Shown: piece by piece, positions 63,618-64,000 of the stretch
Position numbering within the stretch: position 1 is the stretch's first letter
Layout of the letters: every line of letters starts with the position of its first letter
From: Lucifuga dentata
Lineage: Eukaryota; Chordata; Actinopteri; Ophidiiformes; Bythitidae
Direction: 5' to 3'
Assembly: GCA_014773175.1 (NCBI GenBank)
Contig: VXCM01000818.1
Location: forward strand, 80,795 to 144,794
Length of the DNA stretch: 64,000 nucleotides
Position numbers and translations under genes: made by a program
The notes under the pieces: model-generated
Seen by the model: only the letters and a program-made list of their open reading frames with translations
The model's database searches: none
What the model was told of the DNA's origin: nothing

Positions 63618-64000
63618 GTGAGTCCAATAGTGACAGCGTTCACTTTTTACCATTGTTTTTACAACTTGTATGCAACTTTTATAGAAAAACACACTTGCCA
63701 AAACATCCTATATACATTTTGATGCAATATAAAAATATAGTGGAGTGGAGTGGGGGGTGTACAAATAGAGAAGTTGTCTGGAAACTCATCTCAGTCAGCA
63801 GGGGTTCATCTGGAGCTTTTTCTACTCATTTGATATTCCTACATTGGATAGCATGTTCATGCCACCAAGACAAATCCACAAAATTATATGTTTAGTTGAT
63901 AACTGCATTTTAATTTCCACCTGCACAATACAAGATTTAATGCAGCCTCAAGGGGGCACAAGCCAGTGTCCACCTTGTGCCGGTCCCAAGCCCGAATAAA
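63618..64000. other. Start of second intron of the Ly6-family gene
   Basis: No further exon with LU-domain cysteines is seen before the window ends. Confidence 0.75.

Overview
The window is nuclear genomic DNA from a bony fish, probably a teleost. It has long repeat-filled introns with GT-AG boundaries, fish-type SINE, LINE and non-autonomous DNA transposon copies, and many CA/GT microsatellites. I cannot name the species. There are 21 single-N gap joints. Ten of them are flanked by the same sequence on both sides (about 25 to 70 bases), which looks like unmerged contig overlap; two of these cut through coding-like sequence.

Bases 1720-50840 (plus strand) are almost entirely one gene, tacc2 (transforming acidic coiled-coil protein 2). 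I reconstructed 21 coding exons whose splice phases agree at every junction; they sum to 10,404 bases, an exact multiple of three. The gene's extreme 5' end lies outside the window. In order: a partial N-terminal exon (1720-2030); a 6.26-kb single exon of acidic, disordered sequence (7052-13309); two low-complexity exons (14129-14668 and 18963-19205); the conserved '[19 protein letters not shown]' exon (32230-32336); a 1.4-kb exon with SDP-type repeats (32805-34227); small exons of the TACC2-specific middle; and the C-terminal TACC coiled coil (45014-50840). Two candidate internal first exons, at 24788 (MGANES...) and 31334 ([19 protein letters not shown]..., very like the N-terminus of TACC1), both splice in frame to the 32230 exon. 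The gene therefore appears able to make one very long protein and at least two short ones that share the TACC domain, which in this family binds centrosome and spindle partners such as ch-TOG and Aurora A.

The intron at 38191-44758 carries the most striking non-coding object: a six-copy tandem array of a 664-677 bp unit (39850-43871). Its first copy begins inside the terminal inverted repeat of a small DNA transposon. A 9-nt in-frame microexon candidate (47488-47496) lies inside the TACC coiled-coil region.

Downstream of the tacc2 polyadenylation signal (51682), the intergenic region holds two diverged copies of an unrecognised coiled-coil ORF on the minus strand (52983-53716 and about 54060-54830), an internally deleted hAT transposase relic (about 58282-58965), and other DNA-transposon debris. 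At the right edge begins a Ly6/uPAR-family gene (signal peptide exon at 59686, first half of the LU domain at 63501), cut off by the window end. Throughout the window there are short, almost perfect hairpins with tiny loops; for one, a paralogous copy without the hairpin lies 0.9 kb away, which points to template-switch mutation.
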